DNA of 64,000 bases from Bacillota bacterium (lineage in GTDB: Bacteria > Bacillota_I > Bacilli_A > Izemoplasmatales > Hujiaoplasmataceae): the NCBI GenBank assembly GCA_018818595.1, contig JAHIRM010000008.1:62001-126000 (forward strand), read 5' to 3'. The notes under the pieces are model-generated. The model did not search any database. It saw only the letters and a program-made list of their open reading frames with translations, and had not been told where the DNA came from. Below are positions 54,995 to 63,513 of the stretch, one piece after another. Made by a program: the position numbers and the translations under genes. Position 1 is the first letter of the stretch. Each line of letters opens with the position of its first letter.

Positions 54995-56323
54995 TTAGGA
55001 ATAGATTAATGTCATAATTGAATGAGGTAAAGATTTGAATCCTTTTGAGAGATTATTTAATTCTACTTCAAACGTTTCTTCTTCATCGGTTTTATTAAGT
55101 ACAATCAAAACGATATCTTTGTTTGGATTCTCAAAGCCAATCACTTCAAGAGAAGCGTTGTTTGTTAAAGTAGTATTGATTCGAAATGCTTTAGGTAAAA
55201 CATATTTTGAAATTTGACCTATATAATAATAGGATGATTCTAAGATTAAATTTTCAGGATAAATATCAATAATGATTGGACTGTCACATACGTTATTTAC
55301 ATGATTAGGTCCACCTAAATTATCTAAAAATAGATTCCAATCAATATATCCTTGACACCAATTAGAAAGATCTCCAAACATATTGGTTGCATATTTTTCG
55401 CCTGTTTCCCAGTCTTTAAAGTGTACACCCATTTCAACGCAACCCTCTGTAAATAATAGCCCTTTATCGGGGTAGAGGTCATGAACTTTACCTACATTTT
55501 CAAATGCATCACTTACGTACCAATGAAATCCAGTTCCCCATACATATTGACTTGCTTCTTTGTCTTCATAGATTGGTTTTACTCTTTCAACAATAACATC
55601 TCTATTATGGTCCCAAACAAGAATTTTTACATCTTTTGCACTTGAATTTTTCATAGTAGGTCCAAGATGGTATTTTAAAAAATCCCTTTCTTCGATTGCT
55701 GAATATATGCAAGAATCCCATCTTTGAACCGCTGCAGGTTCATTTTGAATGGTGACTCCCCAAATAGATAAATTGGCTTTTCGATATGCTTCAATAAATT
55801 TAACAAAATAATTTGCCCAAGCAGGAGCAAACTCTTTTAAAAGATGCCCTCCTTTAATGGGGGAATGATTGTCTTTCATAAAAGCAGGAGGCGTCCAAGG
55901 TGACGCTAAAAGATTAATCTTTTGTTTTGCTATTTGTTCCGCTTGCTTAATCGTAGGAATCACATATTTAAAATCCCGAGAAATATCAAACGTTTTTAAG
56001 TCAGAATCTCCTTCTTCTATGTAGGTATAACTACTTAAAGAGAAATCACATCCATGAATGGAAACTCGCCCTATTGTATACCCAATGCCTTCTTCTGGAT
56101 CAAAATATAGCTTCAAGGCTTTTTCTCTTACTTTATCATTAACTCGAAAAAGATTATAACAAGCAGATTCAGTAAAAGCACCACCGAAGCCAATGATTTC
56201 TTGATATTTTATGAGTGGGTTTACTTGAATTTTTATTTTCGAATTTTGGCTTTTATTAAAAAGAGTATCAACTTCACTAAGGCGATAAGCAGTATCCTTT
56301 GCCGTAGCTATTACTTTAATCAT
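54995..56323 (-). CDS. GH30 glycosidase, cytoplasmic
   Basis: 442 residues, no signal peptide. GH30 core: GFGGAFTESACYNLF (about 45-59), SPWTPPAFMKDN, acid/base Glu195 in VTIQNEPAAVQRWDSC, VWDHNRD, nucleophile Glu293 in LLFTEGCVE; C-terminal beta-sandwich ends LPHSIMTLIYS. Closest in look to the GH30_1/GH30_3 group (glucosylceramidase and beta-1,6-glucanase). It probably cleaves beta-1,6 branches of imported oligosaccharides. ATG 56323 has AAAGGAG. First gene of its operon, directly behind a promoter and operator (56343-56393). Confidence 0.9.
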   Translation of the reverse strand: MIKVIATAKDTAYRLSEVDTLFNKSQNSKIKIQVNPLIKYQEIIGFGGAFTESACYNLFRVNDKVREKALKLYFDPEEGIGYTIGRVSIHGCDFSLSSYTYIEEGDSDLKTFDISRDFKYVIPTIKQAEQIAKQKINLLASPWTPPAFMKDNHSPIKGGHLLKEFAPAWANYFVKFIEAYRKANLSIWGVTIQNEPAAVQRWDSCIYSAIEERDFLKYHLGPTMKNSSAKDVKILVWDHNRDVIVERVKPIYEDKEASQYVWGTGFHWYVSDAFENVGKVHDLYPDKGLLFTEGCVEMGVHFKDWETGEKYATNMFGDLSNWCQGYIDWNLFLDNLGGPNHVNNVCDSPIIIDIYPENLILESSYYYIGQISKYVLPKAFRINTTLTNNASLEVIGFENPNKDIVLIVLNKTDEEETFEVELNNLSKGFKSLPHSIMTLIYS

Positions 56324-56342
56324 ATGTGCATTCTCCTTTAGC

Positions 56343-56360
56343 TATGTAACTGTTTACATA
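56343..56360. promoter_or_regulatory. Operator-like palindrome before the GH30-GH5-GH30-GH3 operon
   Basis: TATGTAACTGTTTACATA, core TGTAACTGTTTACA, a near match to the CcpA/LacI-type site. It lies just downstream of the -10 box, over the expected transcription start. Confidence 0.7.
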
Positions 56361-56364
56361 CACT

Positions 56365-56393
56365 ATTATACTACGTCTACTTTTAAAATTCAA
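56365..56393 (-). promoter_or_regulatory. Promoter of the GH30-GH5-GH30-GH3 operon
   Basis: Minus strand -35 TTGAAT (56388-56393), 17 bp spacer, -10 TATAAT (56365-56370). Confidence 0.75.
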
Positions 56394-56407
56394 CAAAGAT
56401 GTTAAGA

Positions 56408-56431
56408 GAAAAAAAAGGTTGTTTCCAACCT
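56408..56431 (-). terminator. Terminator of the GH94-GH16 operon
   Basis: Minus-strand stem AAGGTTG / CAACCTT (56414-56420, 56425-56431) with a GAAA tetraloop and a run of U. Confidence 0.9.
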
Positions 56432-57171
56432 TATTCTTCAATTATTTTATAGTATCTGACATAATCAATTAAAAATGGAGATGGGTAATCTTTAACATTA
56501 ACATCTCCGCCCCAGGTACCGCCAATTGCTTGATTTAGAATCAAGTAATAAGGTTTATCAAAAGGCCATCCAAGTTCAGAAGTATCATATCCTTCTTCTA
56601 TTTTGTCATAATGTGCGAATAGTTTTTCATTTATAAAAAATTCAATATAGTCTTTTGTCCAATCCATTGCATACACTTGAAAATCAGAAGTGATTCCTTC
56701 TAAATATTCAAAATGAGTTCGTTGAGTTCTTTGAACATGATTAAAAAGTTCGGTGTGTAAGCTTACGTGAATGTTATCAAATAAATGAGAAACATGCTCC
56801 ATAATATCAATTTCACCACATCTAGGCCATGAACTTTTTTTCTCTTTAAAGTCAATTGGAAGCAGCCAAATTGCAGGCCACGAACCCTTCGCAGTCGGAA
56901 CTTTGGCTTTCACCTCAATACGGCCGTACATAAAATGTTTCTTTTGATATGTCGTAAGTCTTGCAGAAGTGTAGGGAGAATCTTCAAAAGGCTCAACTCG
57001 TCCTTCAATATTTAAAATTGAATTCTTAATAGTTGAATTTTTTCCATCAGTGTAATATTGAGGCTCACCATTCCCCCATTTTTTACTGCCTGTATCGAAA
57101 CTCCATTTTGTGGGGTCTGGTAATCCATCAACGTCAAATTCATCTGACCAATCTAAGATATACTTCTTCAT
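56431..57171 (-). CDS. GH16 endo-beta-1,3-glucanase (laminarinase-like), no signal peptide
   Basis: 246 residues: a bare GH16 jelly-roll domain. Catalytic motif GEIDIMEHV with Glu120, Asp122, Glu125. Other family features are WSDEFDVDGLPDPTKW (start), TSARLTTYQKKHFMYGRIEVKAKVP, GSWPAIWLLP and LNQAIGGTWGG. Most close to the laminarinase subgroup. Laminarinases are usually exported; this one begins MKKYILDWSDEF with no signal, so it appears cytoplasmic. ATG 57171 has GGAGGG and overlaps the GH94 stop (ATGA), so both are coexpressed. It probably shortens imported beta-1,3-oligosaccharides for the phosphorylase. Confidence 0.92.
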   Translation of the reverse strand: MKKYILDWSDEFDVDGLPDPTKWSFDTGSKKWGNGEPQYYTDGKNSTIKNSILNIEGRVEPFEDSPYTSARLTTYQKKHFMYGRIEVKAKVPTAKGSWPAIWLLPIDFKEKKSSWPRCGEIDIMEHVSHLFDNIHVSLHTELFNHVQRTQRTHFEYLEGITSDFQVYAMDWTKDYIEFFINEKLFAHYDKIEEGYDTSELGWPFDKPYYLILNQAIGGTWGGDVNVKDYPSPFLIDYVRYYKIIEE

Positions 57172-59852
57172 TTTTTTCCCTCCAATACAATTTTAATCGT
57201 TCCATCTTTTTCAATCATTGATTCCGTTAGAACAAAACGATTATTATGGCACACATATAGTTTATCATTTATTAAGACTTTTTCAATCTGATACGTTCCA
57301 TATTCGAGTTGGGATGGATTTAAAAAGCTTATATGAAGCAATTTTGAATGAAAAACGACATTTAAAGACGCAATGCCTTCTCGGAAATGATGTTTTAATA
57401 ATTTTGGTTTGATAACAAAATCACCAAAACAACCATCAATTCCATATACTTGCTCCACAATAGATAAAATAACCCACGAAGCGGATCCAGTGAGATAATG
57501 ATACATTCCTCTACCAAGAGGATCAAAATATTCTGGGATTCCTGGCAATATTTTTGACTTTTGAATATCGATTGAGTAAAGGTATATATCTTCTATAACT
57601 TTATTTCCTTCAAAAACAAATCCGTTTTCGAGCAGAGAATACGCATACATTAACGTCATATGAGAAAAAAATGCACCATTTTCTTTATGACCATAGGCAA
57701 ATCCCATAAATCGACCTAAATCCATTTTATTTTCCCCAAAATCTGTATTTAAATGATACGAATTAATTTTTGAATCAAATAAATATTTCTTTGTAGATTC
57801 AATGATTTTTGTAATTTGATTGGTTGAAGCTACTTTTGCCATTAAAGGAAATACTTGCCCTGTTAAGGTCATTCTAATGTTTTCTGGATTGGCTGACTCA
57901 ACTCGTACTCCATTATTGTTGTAATAGCCATTGTAAAATCCTGTCTCTTTATTGGGAGAAGATAGCCATTCATTCTCATTTAAATGTTGTTTCATAAACA
58001 AATATTTTTTTTCTAAATCTAAAATCAATTTATCTATGTCAACTAATACAGTTGTTCCAGAAACTTTGTTTTTAATCAGACTAAAATATTGAAACAATCG
58101 TTTTTGTTTTTCTATCGGATTGTCATATGAAATTGGTGAATCTATTGTATCTAACAAAAGCAAAATTTCTTCTAGTAATTCTATTTTTTGAATTCCTTTT
58201 TCTCGTAATTTATCTAAAATAACAATTATTTTAGTTAAATTTCCTGTATATAGAAAGGTGAACGCAACGGTTTCTCCGTTTTTGCTCGCCATATCGAATC
58301 CATCGTTCCAATCCCCATCTTCGATTCGGATATTTCCGTGTTTTCCTACGTTAAAAAAAGCTGTAAGATTTTCGATTAATATATGTTCAAGCACGGTTCC
58401 TTTATAGGGAATGTTTTTACGTGTTAACAAGTCATGTCCATCTGCTTCCTGATAATCAGTGTCAACTTGTCTGGTATAAAAAGAAAATTTGTCTTTAAAA
58501 TATCCTTCCTTCTCAAACAGGAGATCTAAATCCCCTGTGCGTTGAATATACAGATTCGTGGTCATAAATGGCCAAGCTCCATGATCAGACCACACTCTAA
58601 CTATATGATTTCTGTCTGCTAAGAATTCTCCTTTGTTAGAACCAATGATTGTAGCGTTTGTTCCATCAATTCGAACACCTTTTAAATAACTAATAATGTT
58701 TTCTCTAACATCTGTAGGGTTTTTTAAAATTAGTTCTAATGAATCTTGCCATAAATCACGCCACCCTCTTCCTCCTCTTCCATAATCATGATGAGGTAAA
58801 TAAGAGTTTCCATAAATTCTCCTTGCGAGCGGTTGAAGTCCAACTTGTCTTAACCAACAAGACATTGCTTGAGAACCAATATGAAAGTCAGATGTTTTTA
58901 AATCATTTTGCCAAAATAGTTTGTTTTGTTCTAATAAACTGTCAAACCTTGCAAATGTAAAATATTCCTCTTGATTTTGAGCAAATGTATCAAGATTTTT
59001 TTCCATTTCAAAATACAACAAAAAATCCAGTTTTTCATTGGGAGAAAGAGTAATTTCTGAAAATTCTAATCCTCCAATCGCTTCATAGCCTGATAAAATA
59101 TCGCCGATTTTATAGTGATTATCTAAATTTTTCATAGGAACATCTGGATAAAATAAATCCGCACCTTCTCCAATAAATTCTTGAAGAATTGGCCAGTATT
59201 TTGAAACCTCTTTGTGTTTCGAAGACATAGCGAAAACGCCATATGCCATTCCGTTTTCTTGATGTCCTCTCTCATCAAATGAAAGACTCGGATGATTAAT
59301 GATTCCGTTTTGATTGATTTGTATTCGGTTTAAAAGGGATGTGACTTGTCGATGATCTCTTAGATTGTCTGCACTTCTACCATAGATTGGAGTCCCCATG
59401 ACTGTTTTGACTTTTAACGATTTTTGACTTATATTTTCGAACGTAATCTTGTGAAGTTCCATCCACTTGTTGATGGTAGGCACAAAACTAGTAACTTTAA
59501 CTTTAAATTTTGAATTTTCTCGTTCAATCGTTTGATATAGTAACCCGTTCTCGAGGGTCACAATATCTTTTTCCATTTTTTGATTTGGAGTTAAGCCCGT
59601 AATATTCCAAAGTTGATTATCTACTCGAAAAAAGATATTTCGAGCATTCAAAGGATTCTTTAAATCGTCTTGAGAAACCGGAATCATTCCAAAATGATTT
59701 TGGTCAATCTTAAAATCGCCATGTAACGTTGGCGTAATCGCTGATTTCATTCCAAAATAATTAAAGAGAGGGAAATATAGATAACTGTAATCATCTATAT
59801 TTTGAATGGTATAAGAACCGTCATCATGGAAATTTGTTTTTGTCTTATTCAC
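57168..59852 (-). CDS. GH94 beta-glucan/laminaribiose phosphorylase-like enzyme
   Basis: 894 residues from GTG 59852, chosen because AAAGGAG lies eight bases upstream; the ATG at 59882 would place the operator inside the gene. GH94 architecture: N-terminal beta-sandwich (about 1-290), helical linker, (alpha/alpha)6 barrel with RGGRGWRDLWQDSLELIL, WSDHGAWPF and the general acid Asp in EDGDWNDGFD, then a C-terminal jelly-roll. GH94 enzymes split beta-glucosides with phosphate, giving glucose-1-phosphate. A laminaribiose phosphorylase of this family is known from Acholeplasma laidlawii, which supports a beta-1,3 specificity with GH16 next door; cellobiose-type or longer oligoglucan specificity cannot be excluded. 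Confidence 0.88.
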   Translation of the reverse strand: MNKTKTNFHDDGSYTIQNIDDYSYLYFPLFNYFGMKSAITPTLHGDFKIDQNHFGMIPVSQDDLKNPLNARNIFFRVDNQLWNITGLTPNQKMEKDIVTLENGLLYQTIERENSKFKVKVTSFVPTINKWMELHKITFENISQKSLKVKTVMGTPIYGRSADNLRDHRQVTSLLNRIQINQNGIINHPSLSFDERGHQENGMAYGVFAMSSKHKEVSKYWPILQEFIGEGADLFYPDVPMKNLDNHYKIGDILSGYEAIGGLEFSEITLSPNEKLDFLLYFEMEKNLDTFAQNQEEYFTFARFDSLLEQNKLFWQNDLKTSDFHIGSQAMSCWLRQVGLQPLARRIYGNSYLPHHDYGRGGRGWRDLWQDSLELILKNPTDVRENIISYLKGVRIDGTNATIIGSNKGEFLADRNHIVRVWSDHGAWPFMTTNLYIQRTGDLDLLFEKEGYFKDKFSFYTRQVDTDYQEADGHDLLTRKNIPYKGTVLEHILIENLTAFFNVGKHGNIRIEDGDWNDGFDMASKNGETVAFTFLYTGNLTKIIVILDKLREKGIQKIELLEEILLLLDTIDSPISYDNPIEKQKRLFQYFSLIKNKVSGTTVLVDIDKLILDLEKKYLFMKQHLNENEWLSSPNKETGFYNGYYNNNGVRVESANPENIRMTLTGQVFPLMAKVASTNQITKIIESTKKYLFDSKINSYHLNTDFGENKMDLGRFMGFAYGHKENGAFFSHMTLMYAYSLLENGFVFEGNKVIEDIYLYSIDIQKSKILPGIPEYFDPLGRGMYHYLTGSASWVILSIVEQVYGIDGCFGDFVIKPKLLKHHFREGIASLNVVFHSKLLHISFLNPSQLEYGTYQIEKVLINDKLYVCHNNRFVLTESMIEKDGTIKIVLEGKK

Positions 59853-59865
59853 GCTCTCGCTCCTT

Positions 59866-59882
59866 TGTGTAACCGTATACAT
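59866..59882. promoter_or_regulatory. Operator-like site before the GH94-GH16 operon
   Basis: Core TGTAACCGTATACA (59868-59881), with 12 or 13 of 14 positions fitting a cre/LacI-type consensus. It lies immediately downstream of the -10 box. Confidence 0.65.
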
Positions 59883-59884
59883 AT

Positions 59885-59912
59885 ATTATATCATATGATT
59901 ATTTTTTGTGAA
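59885..59912 (-). promoter_or_regulatory. Promoter of the GH94-GH16 operon
   Basis: Minus strand -35 TTCACA (59907-59912), 16 bp spacer, -10 TATAAT (59885-59890). Confidence 0.65.
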
Positions 59913-59935
59913 GTTTTTTTTCTAATTTTAAGCAT

Positions 59936-59966
59936 AAAAAAACCAATGATTCATATCATTGGTTTT
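59936..59966 (-). terminator. Terminator of darA
   Basis: Minus-strand 12-bp stem AAAACCAATGAT / ATCATTGGTTTT (59939-59950, 59955-59966), 4-base loop, U-tract. Confidence 0.9.
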
Positions 59967-59986
59967 ATGAAATATAGCAAATAAAG

Positions 59987-60313
59987 TTATGCTTTTATGA
60001 ATTGATTAACATCTAACACAAAAATCGTTGCGCCTCCAACTTGTACTTCGACAGGAGTAGATGAGAATATTCCAAATTCACTTGAAATAGCATTTGGAAC
60101 TAATTTTGTTCTCCTTCTTGAGGTTTCACTAATTACTTGAATACATTTATCAAGAAGTTCATCTTGAACACCGATGATCATTGTTGTATTTCCACTCATC
60201 AAGAAACCACCTGTAGTCGCAAGTTTTGTGACAAAGAAGTTTTCTTTAATCAACGTTTTAATGACTTTACTTGCATCTTCATTCGATACAATTGCCATTA
60301 CCAGTTTCATCAT
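59987..60313 (-). CDS. darA: Cyclic-di-AMP receptor DarA (PII-like)
   Basis: 108 residues. PII-like trimeric signalling protein that binds c-di-AMP. Family motifs: KLVMAIVSNEDASKVIKTL, FFVTKLATTGGFLMSGNTTMIIGV, and PVEVQVGGATIFVLDVNQF at the C-terminus. Its downstream targets are not known in any organism to my knowledge. ATG 60313 (or 60310) with AAAGGTGG. Solitary gene with promoter at 60334-60361 and its own terminator. Its presence implies c-di-AMP synthesis elsewhere in the genome. Confidence 0.93.
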   Translation of the reverse strand: MMKLVMAIVSNEDASKVIKTLIKENFFVTKLATTGGFLMSGNTTMIIGVQDELLDKCIQVISETSRRRTKLVPNAISSEFGIFSSTPVEVQVGGATIFVLDVNQFIKA

Positions 60314-60333
60314 ACAACACCACCTTTTTGATT

Positions 60334-60361
60334 ATTTTATCATAATTTACAAAAAAATCAA
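60334..60361 (-). promoter_or_regulatory. darA: Promoter of darA
   Basis: Minus strand -35 TTGATT (60356-60361), 16 bp spacer, -10 TAAAAT (60334-60339). Confidence 0.6.
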
Positions 60362-60415
60362 ATAGCGATTATGAAAATATATCATAATTTATCAATAAAA
60401 TGCAACTATTTTCAT

Positions 60416-60445
60416 TAAAAAAACACTAGATATCTAGTGTTTTTT
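60416..60445 (-). terminator. Terminator of the suf operon
   Basis: Perfect palindrome ACACTAGATATCTAGTGT (60423-60440) flanked by A-rich and U-rich tracts, just after the sufB stop. It can work in both directions, but only the minus strand has an operon ending here. Confidence 0.9.
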
Positions 60446-60449
60446 AATA

Positions 60450-61859
60450 TTATCCAATTGAACCTGTCATTTCTAATTTGATTAACTGATTTAATTCAAC
60501 TGCATATTCCATTGGTAGTTCTCTTGCGAAAGGTTCAATAAATCCCATTACAATCATTTCAGTTGCTTCTTCTTCTGTAAGCCCTCTACTCATTAAGTAA
60601 AATAGTTGTTCGTCACTTACTTTCGAAACAGTTGCTTCATGTTCAATTTGACCTTTGAAATTTTTAACGATATTTGTAGGAAGAGTATCTGAAGAGGAGG
60701 CTCTATCAACTAAAATGGTATCACATTCAACTTTACTTTTTGCTCCAATAGCGTGAGCTCCTTGACTTACAAGCCCTCTGTAGTTCACTTTACCACCTTT
60801 TGTAGCAATTGATTTCGAAATGATTTTACTTGATGTATAGTTTCCTAAGTGAATCATTTTTGCTCCAGTATCTTGAATTTGACCTTTTCCTGCAAAAGCA
60901 ATTGAAATCGTCGTTCCTTTGGAATAATCTCCTTTTAGAATACATCCAGGATACTTCATGTTCAGGCCTGAACCAATGTTTCCATCAATCCACTCCATAT
61001 GTCCGTGTGACTCAACAATCGCTCTTTTAGTCACAAGATTAATAATATTATTAGACCAGTTTTGAACCGTAGAATATCGACAATATGCATTTTCTTGAAC
61101 AAATATTTCTACAACAGCTGCGTGCAAAGAGTCGTTTGAATAAATTGGAGCCGTACATCCTTCAACATAGTTTAGGGATGCTCCATCTTCAACAATAATA
61201 AGCGTTCGTTCAAATTGACCCATTTTTTCGGTATTAATTCGAAAATAGGATTGAAGTGGTTTTTCGACTTTAACGCCTTTTGGAACAAAAATAAATGATC
61301 CGCCACTCCAAACAGCGGTATTTAGTGCTGCGTATTTATTATCAATATAACTTACGGCTTTTCCAAAGTAATTCTTGATAATTTCTGGGTACGCTTTTAA
61401 GGCAGAATCCGTATCAAGAAAGATGACTCCTAAATCTTGTAATTCTTGAATCGTACTATGATAAACTGCTTCTGATTCAAATTGAGTAGTAACTCCAGAT
61501 AGATATTTTTGCTCTGCTTCGGGAATTCCTAAAACATTAAAGGTATCTTTGATAGAAGCAGGTACATTTTCCCAATCGCTTTCTACTCTTTCAGATGATT
61601 TAATATAATAAATGATATCATTAAAATCAATCTTTGAAAGATCTGGTCCCCAAGAAGGATTTTTCATGGAAACAAATGCCTCATAGGCTTTCAGTCTAAT
61701 CTTTAACATCCATTCAGGTTCATTTTTCAAATGAGAGATTTGAGATACTACTTCTTTTGAAACACCTTTTTTAGTTTGAAAAACAGATTTTGCATCTGTA
61801 TGAAATCCAAATTTATAATCTGTAACAATTCCTTCTATATCTGGTTTTTTATCTTCCAT
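60450..61859 (-). CDS. sufB: Fe-S cluster assembly protein SufB
   Basis: 469 residues from ATG 61859, preceded by TAGGTGAGC; a GTG at 61868 overlaps that site. SufB is the main scaffold of the SufBC(2)D complex. The N-terminal part has [12 protein letters not shown] and [18 protein letters not shown]; the beta-helix core has [43 protein letters not shown] (the conserved Cys) and [23 protein letters not shown]; the C-terminus is [24 protein letters not shown]. Last gene of the operon, typical Firmicute order C-D-S-U-B. Confidence 0.96.
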   Translation of the reverse strand: MEDKKPDIEGIVTDYKFGFHTDAKSVFQTKKGVSKEVVSQISHLKNEPEWMLKIRLKAYEAFVSMKNPSWGPDLSKIDFNDIIYYIKSSERVESDWENVPASIKDTFNVLGIPEAEQKYLSGVTTQFESEAVYHSTIQELQDLGVIFLDTDSALKAYPEIIKNYFGKAVSYIDNKYAALNTAVWSGGSFIFVPKGVKVEKPLQSYFRINTEKMGQFERTLIIVEDGASLNYVEGCTAPIYSNDSLHAAVVEIFVQENAYCRYSTVQNWSNNIINLVTKRAIVESHGHMEWIDGNIGSGLNMKYPGCILKGDYSKGTTISIAFAGKGQIQDTGAKMIHLGNYTSSKIISKSIATKGGKVNYRGLVSQGAHAIGAKSKVECDTILVDRASSSDTLPTNIVKNFKGQIEHEATVSKVSDEQLFYLMSRGLTEEEATEMIVMGFIEPFARELPMEYAVELNQLIKLEMTGSIG

Positions 61860-61868
61860 ACGGCTCAC

Positions 61869-62297
61869 CTACTTTATGTCAATTGTCTCTAAAAATGCTT
61901 TCCATGAGATGGATGCACATTTGATTCTTGCGGGAAATAATCGAACCCCTTTGTAAACTTCTGCTTCTTCTAAGTCAACGGTTGTGTCATATGTTTCATT
62001 TGTAATCATGTTTAAATACGTATTTGCAACTTTTTTTGCTTCTTCAATGGTTTTTCCAATCATGGTTTCTGAAAGTACTGATGCGGAAGAGCAACAAATA
62101 CTGCACCCAGTACCATCGTGTCTACAATCTGTTACAATTCCTTGTTCGACTTTAGTTTGAATTGTGATATCATCCCCACAACTAGGGTTTTTTATGTGAA
62201 TTTGTTTATAAGTTTCATCGATTAATAGCCCTTTATTTCTAGGGTTTTTATAATGTTCCATAATTACTTCACGATATAAATTCTCTAAGTTTGCCAA
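61869..62297 (-). CDS. sufU: Fe-S/zinc sulfurtransferase SufU
   Basis: 142 residues. TTG start at 62297 with AGGAGTG six bases upstream, which overlaps the sufS stop; the frame is open further upstream, but that part is not coding. SufU accepts sulfur from SufS through a zinc-bound cysteine. Residues Cys40, Asp42, Cys65 and Cys127 match B. subtilis SufU Cys41/Asp43/Cys66/Cys128, and the GTGCSICCSSASV and RIKCASISWK contexts are conserved. Sits between sufS and sufB as usual. Confidence 0.94.
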   Translation of the reverse strand: MANLENLYREVIMEHYKNPRNKGLLIDETYKQIHIKNPSCGDDITIQTKVEQGIVTDCRHDGTGCSICCSSASVLSETMIGKTIEEAKKVANTYLNMITNETYDTTVDLEEAEVYKGVRLFPARIKCASISWKAFLETIDIK

Positions 62298-62307
62298 AAT
62301 ACCACTC

Positions 62308-63513
62308 CTAAAATCCGATTTTATGAAAGAAAACAACAGCCTCTTTTGTAGTTTGAATAAATTTATCTGCTTCTTTAAACGTATTATATAAATAGAAAGA
62401 GGCGCGTAAACAAGCCGCAATATTTAACCATTTAGTGACAAGTTGTGCACAGTGATGCCCGGACCTGATAGAAATATGATTCTCTGCATAGTAGGAAACG
62501 GCATCATGTGATGGAACATTTTTGATATTAAACGCAATAATTCCCATATCAGCGTTTGGGTTATAAATTTCAATTTCTGGTATTTTCTTTAATTGAGCAT
62601 AAGTATATCGATAAAGTCTTTTGATGTAATCGTCAATTTTATCTAATCCTATATTTTCTAAATAATCAACGGCTTTTGTCATGCCGATTGCGGATGCAAC
62701 TGGCATGGTCCCAGCTTCAAATCGATAGGGAGAATCTTTCCACTCTGAAAAGTCTTTTGATACTTGATCATTCATATCCCCACCAAATTCACAAGGTTCC
62801 ATTGCATTTAGTAAAGTCTTTTTCCCATATAATACTCCGATTCCAGTTGGTCCTAACATTTTATGACCTGAAAAAGCAAGAAAGTCAGGATCTAGATCTA
62901 TGACATCAATTTTCATGTGTTGAATCGCTTGAGCCGCGTCCACAACTACTATTGCACCAACTTTGTGTGCAAGTTCGATAATTTCTTTCATAGGGGTAAC
63001 ATACCCCATGACATTCGAAACGAAAGTTAGAGCTACTACTTTTGTGTTTTTATTCAATACTTTCTTAAAGTTTTCAACTGTAATTCTTCCTTCTGTTGAA
63101 AGTTCAATGTATTTAAGTGAAGCTTTCGTTTTTTGAGATACTACTTGCCAAGGAAGAAGCGAAGAATGGTGTTCTAACTCTGAAGTTATAATTTCATCTT
63201 TTGAAGTAAGATTTGAAAGTCCATAAGAATTTGCGACTAGATTTAAAGCTGAAGTTGCGCCTCTTGTGAAAATAATTTCATCGATGGACGCATTGATAAA
63301 TTTTGCAATTCTTGCCCTAGCTTCTTCGTAAAGTTTTGTAGCTTCATAACTTTCTTGATACAGCCCTCTGTGGATATTTACACTTAAAGAACTATAGTAA
63401 TGATTGATTTCATCAATAACTGATTGAGGCTTCAAACTCATAGCTGCTGTATCTAAATAAACGACATCTTCACGAATTTGAGGAAAATCTTCGCGCCACA
63501 GATTCTTTTCCAT
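62308..63513 (-). CDS. sufS: Cysteine desulfurase SufS
   Basis: 401 residues. PLP enzyme that takes sulfur from cysteine for Fe-S assembly. The PLP lysine is Lys218 in FSGHKMLGPTGIG, the persulfide Cys is Cys355 in RSGHHCAQ, and the substrate pocket has TRGATSALNLVA and HHSSLLPW. Type II (SufS/CsdA) by these motifs. The ATG at 63513 overlaps the sufD stop (TAATG). SufS may also supply sulfur for ThiI (26076-27302). Confidence 0.95.
   Translation of the reverse strand: MEKNLWREDFPQIREDVVYLDTAAMSLKPQSVIDEINHYYSSLSVNIHRGLYQESYEATKLYEEARARIAKFINASIDEIIFTRGATSALNLVANSYGLSNLTSKDEIITSELEHHSSLLPWQVVSQKTKASLKYIELSTEGRITVENFKKVLNKNTKVVALTFVSNVMGYVTPMKEIIELAHKVGAIVVVDAAQAIQHMKIDVIDLDPDFLAFSGHKMLGPTGIGVLYGKKTLLNAMEPCEFGGDMNDQVSKDFSEWKDSPYRFEAGTMPVASAIGMTKAVDYLENIGLDKIDDYIKRLYRYTYAQLKKIPEIEIYNPNADMGIIAFNIKNVPSHDAVSYYAENHISIRSGHHCAQLVTKWLNIAACLRASFYLYNTFKEADKFIQTTKEAVVFFHKIGF

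Noticed and set aside
59853-59882. Upstream ATG for the GH94 gene at 59882
   Set aside because: It would make the operator and the transcription start region coding. GTG 59852 has a clear AAAGGAG site.
62298-62420. Upstream extension of the SufU frame to 62420
   Set aside because: It overlaps the 3' end of sufS and has no ribosome site; SufU of normal length starts at TTG 62297.
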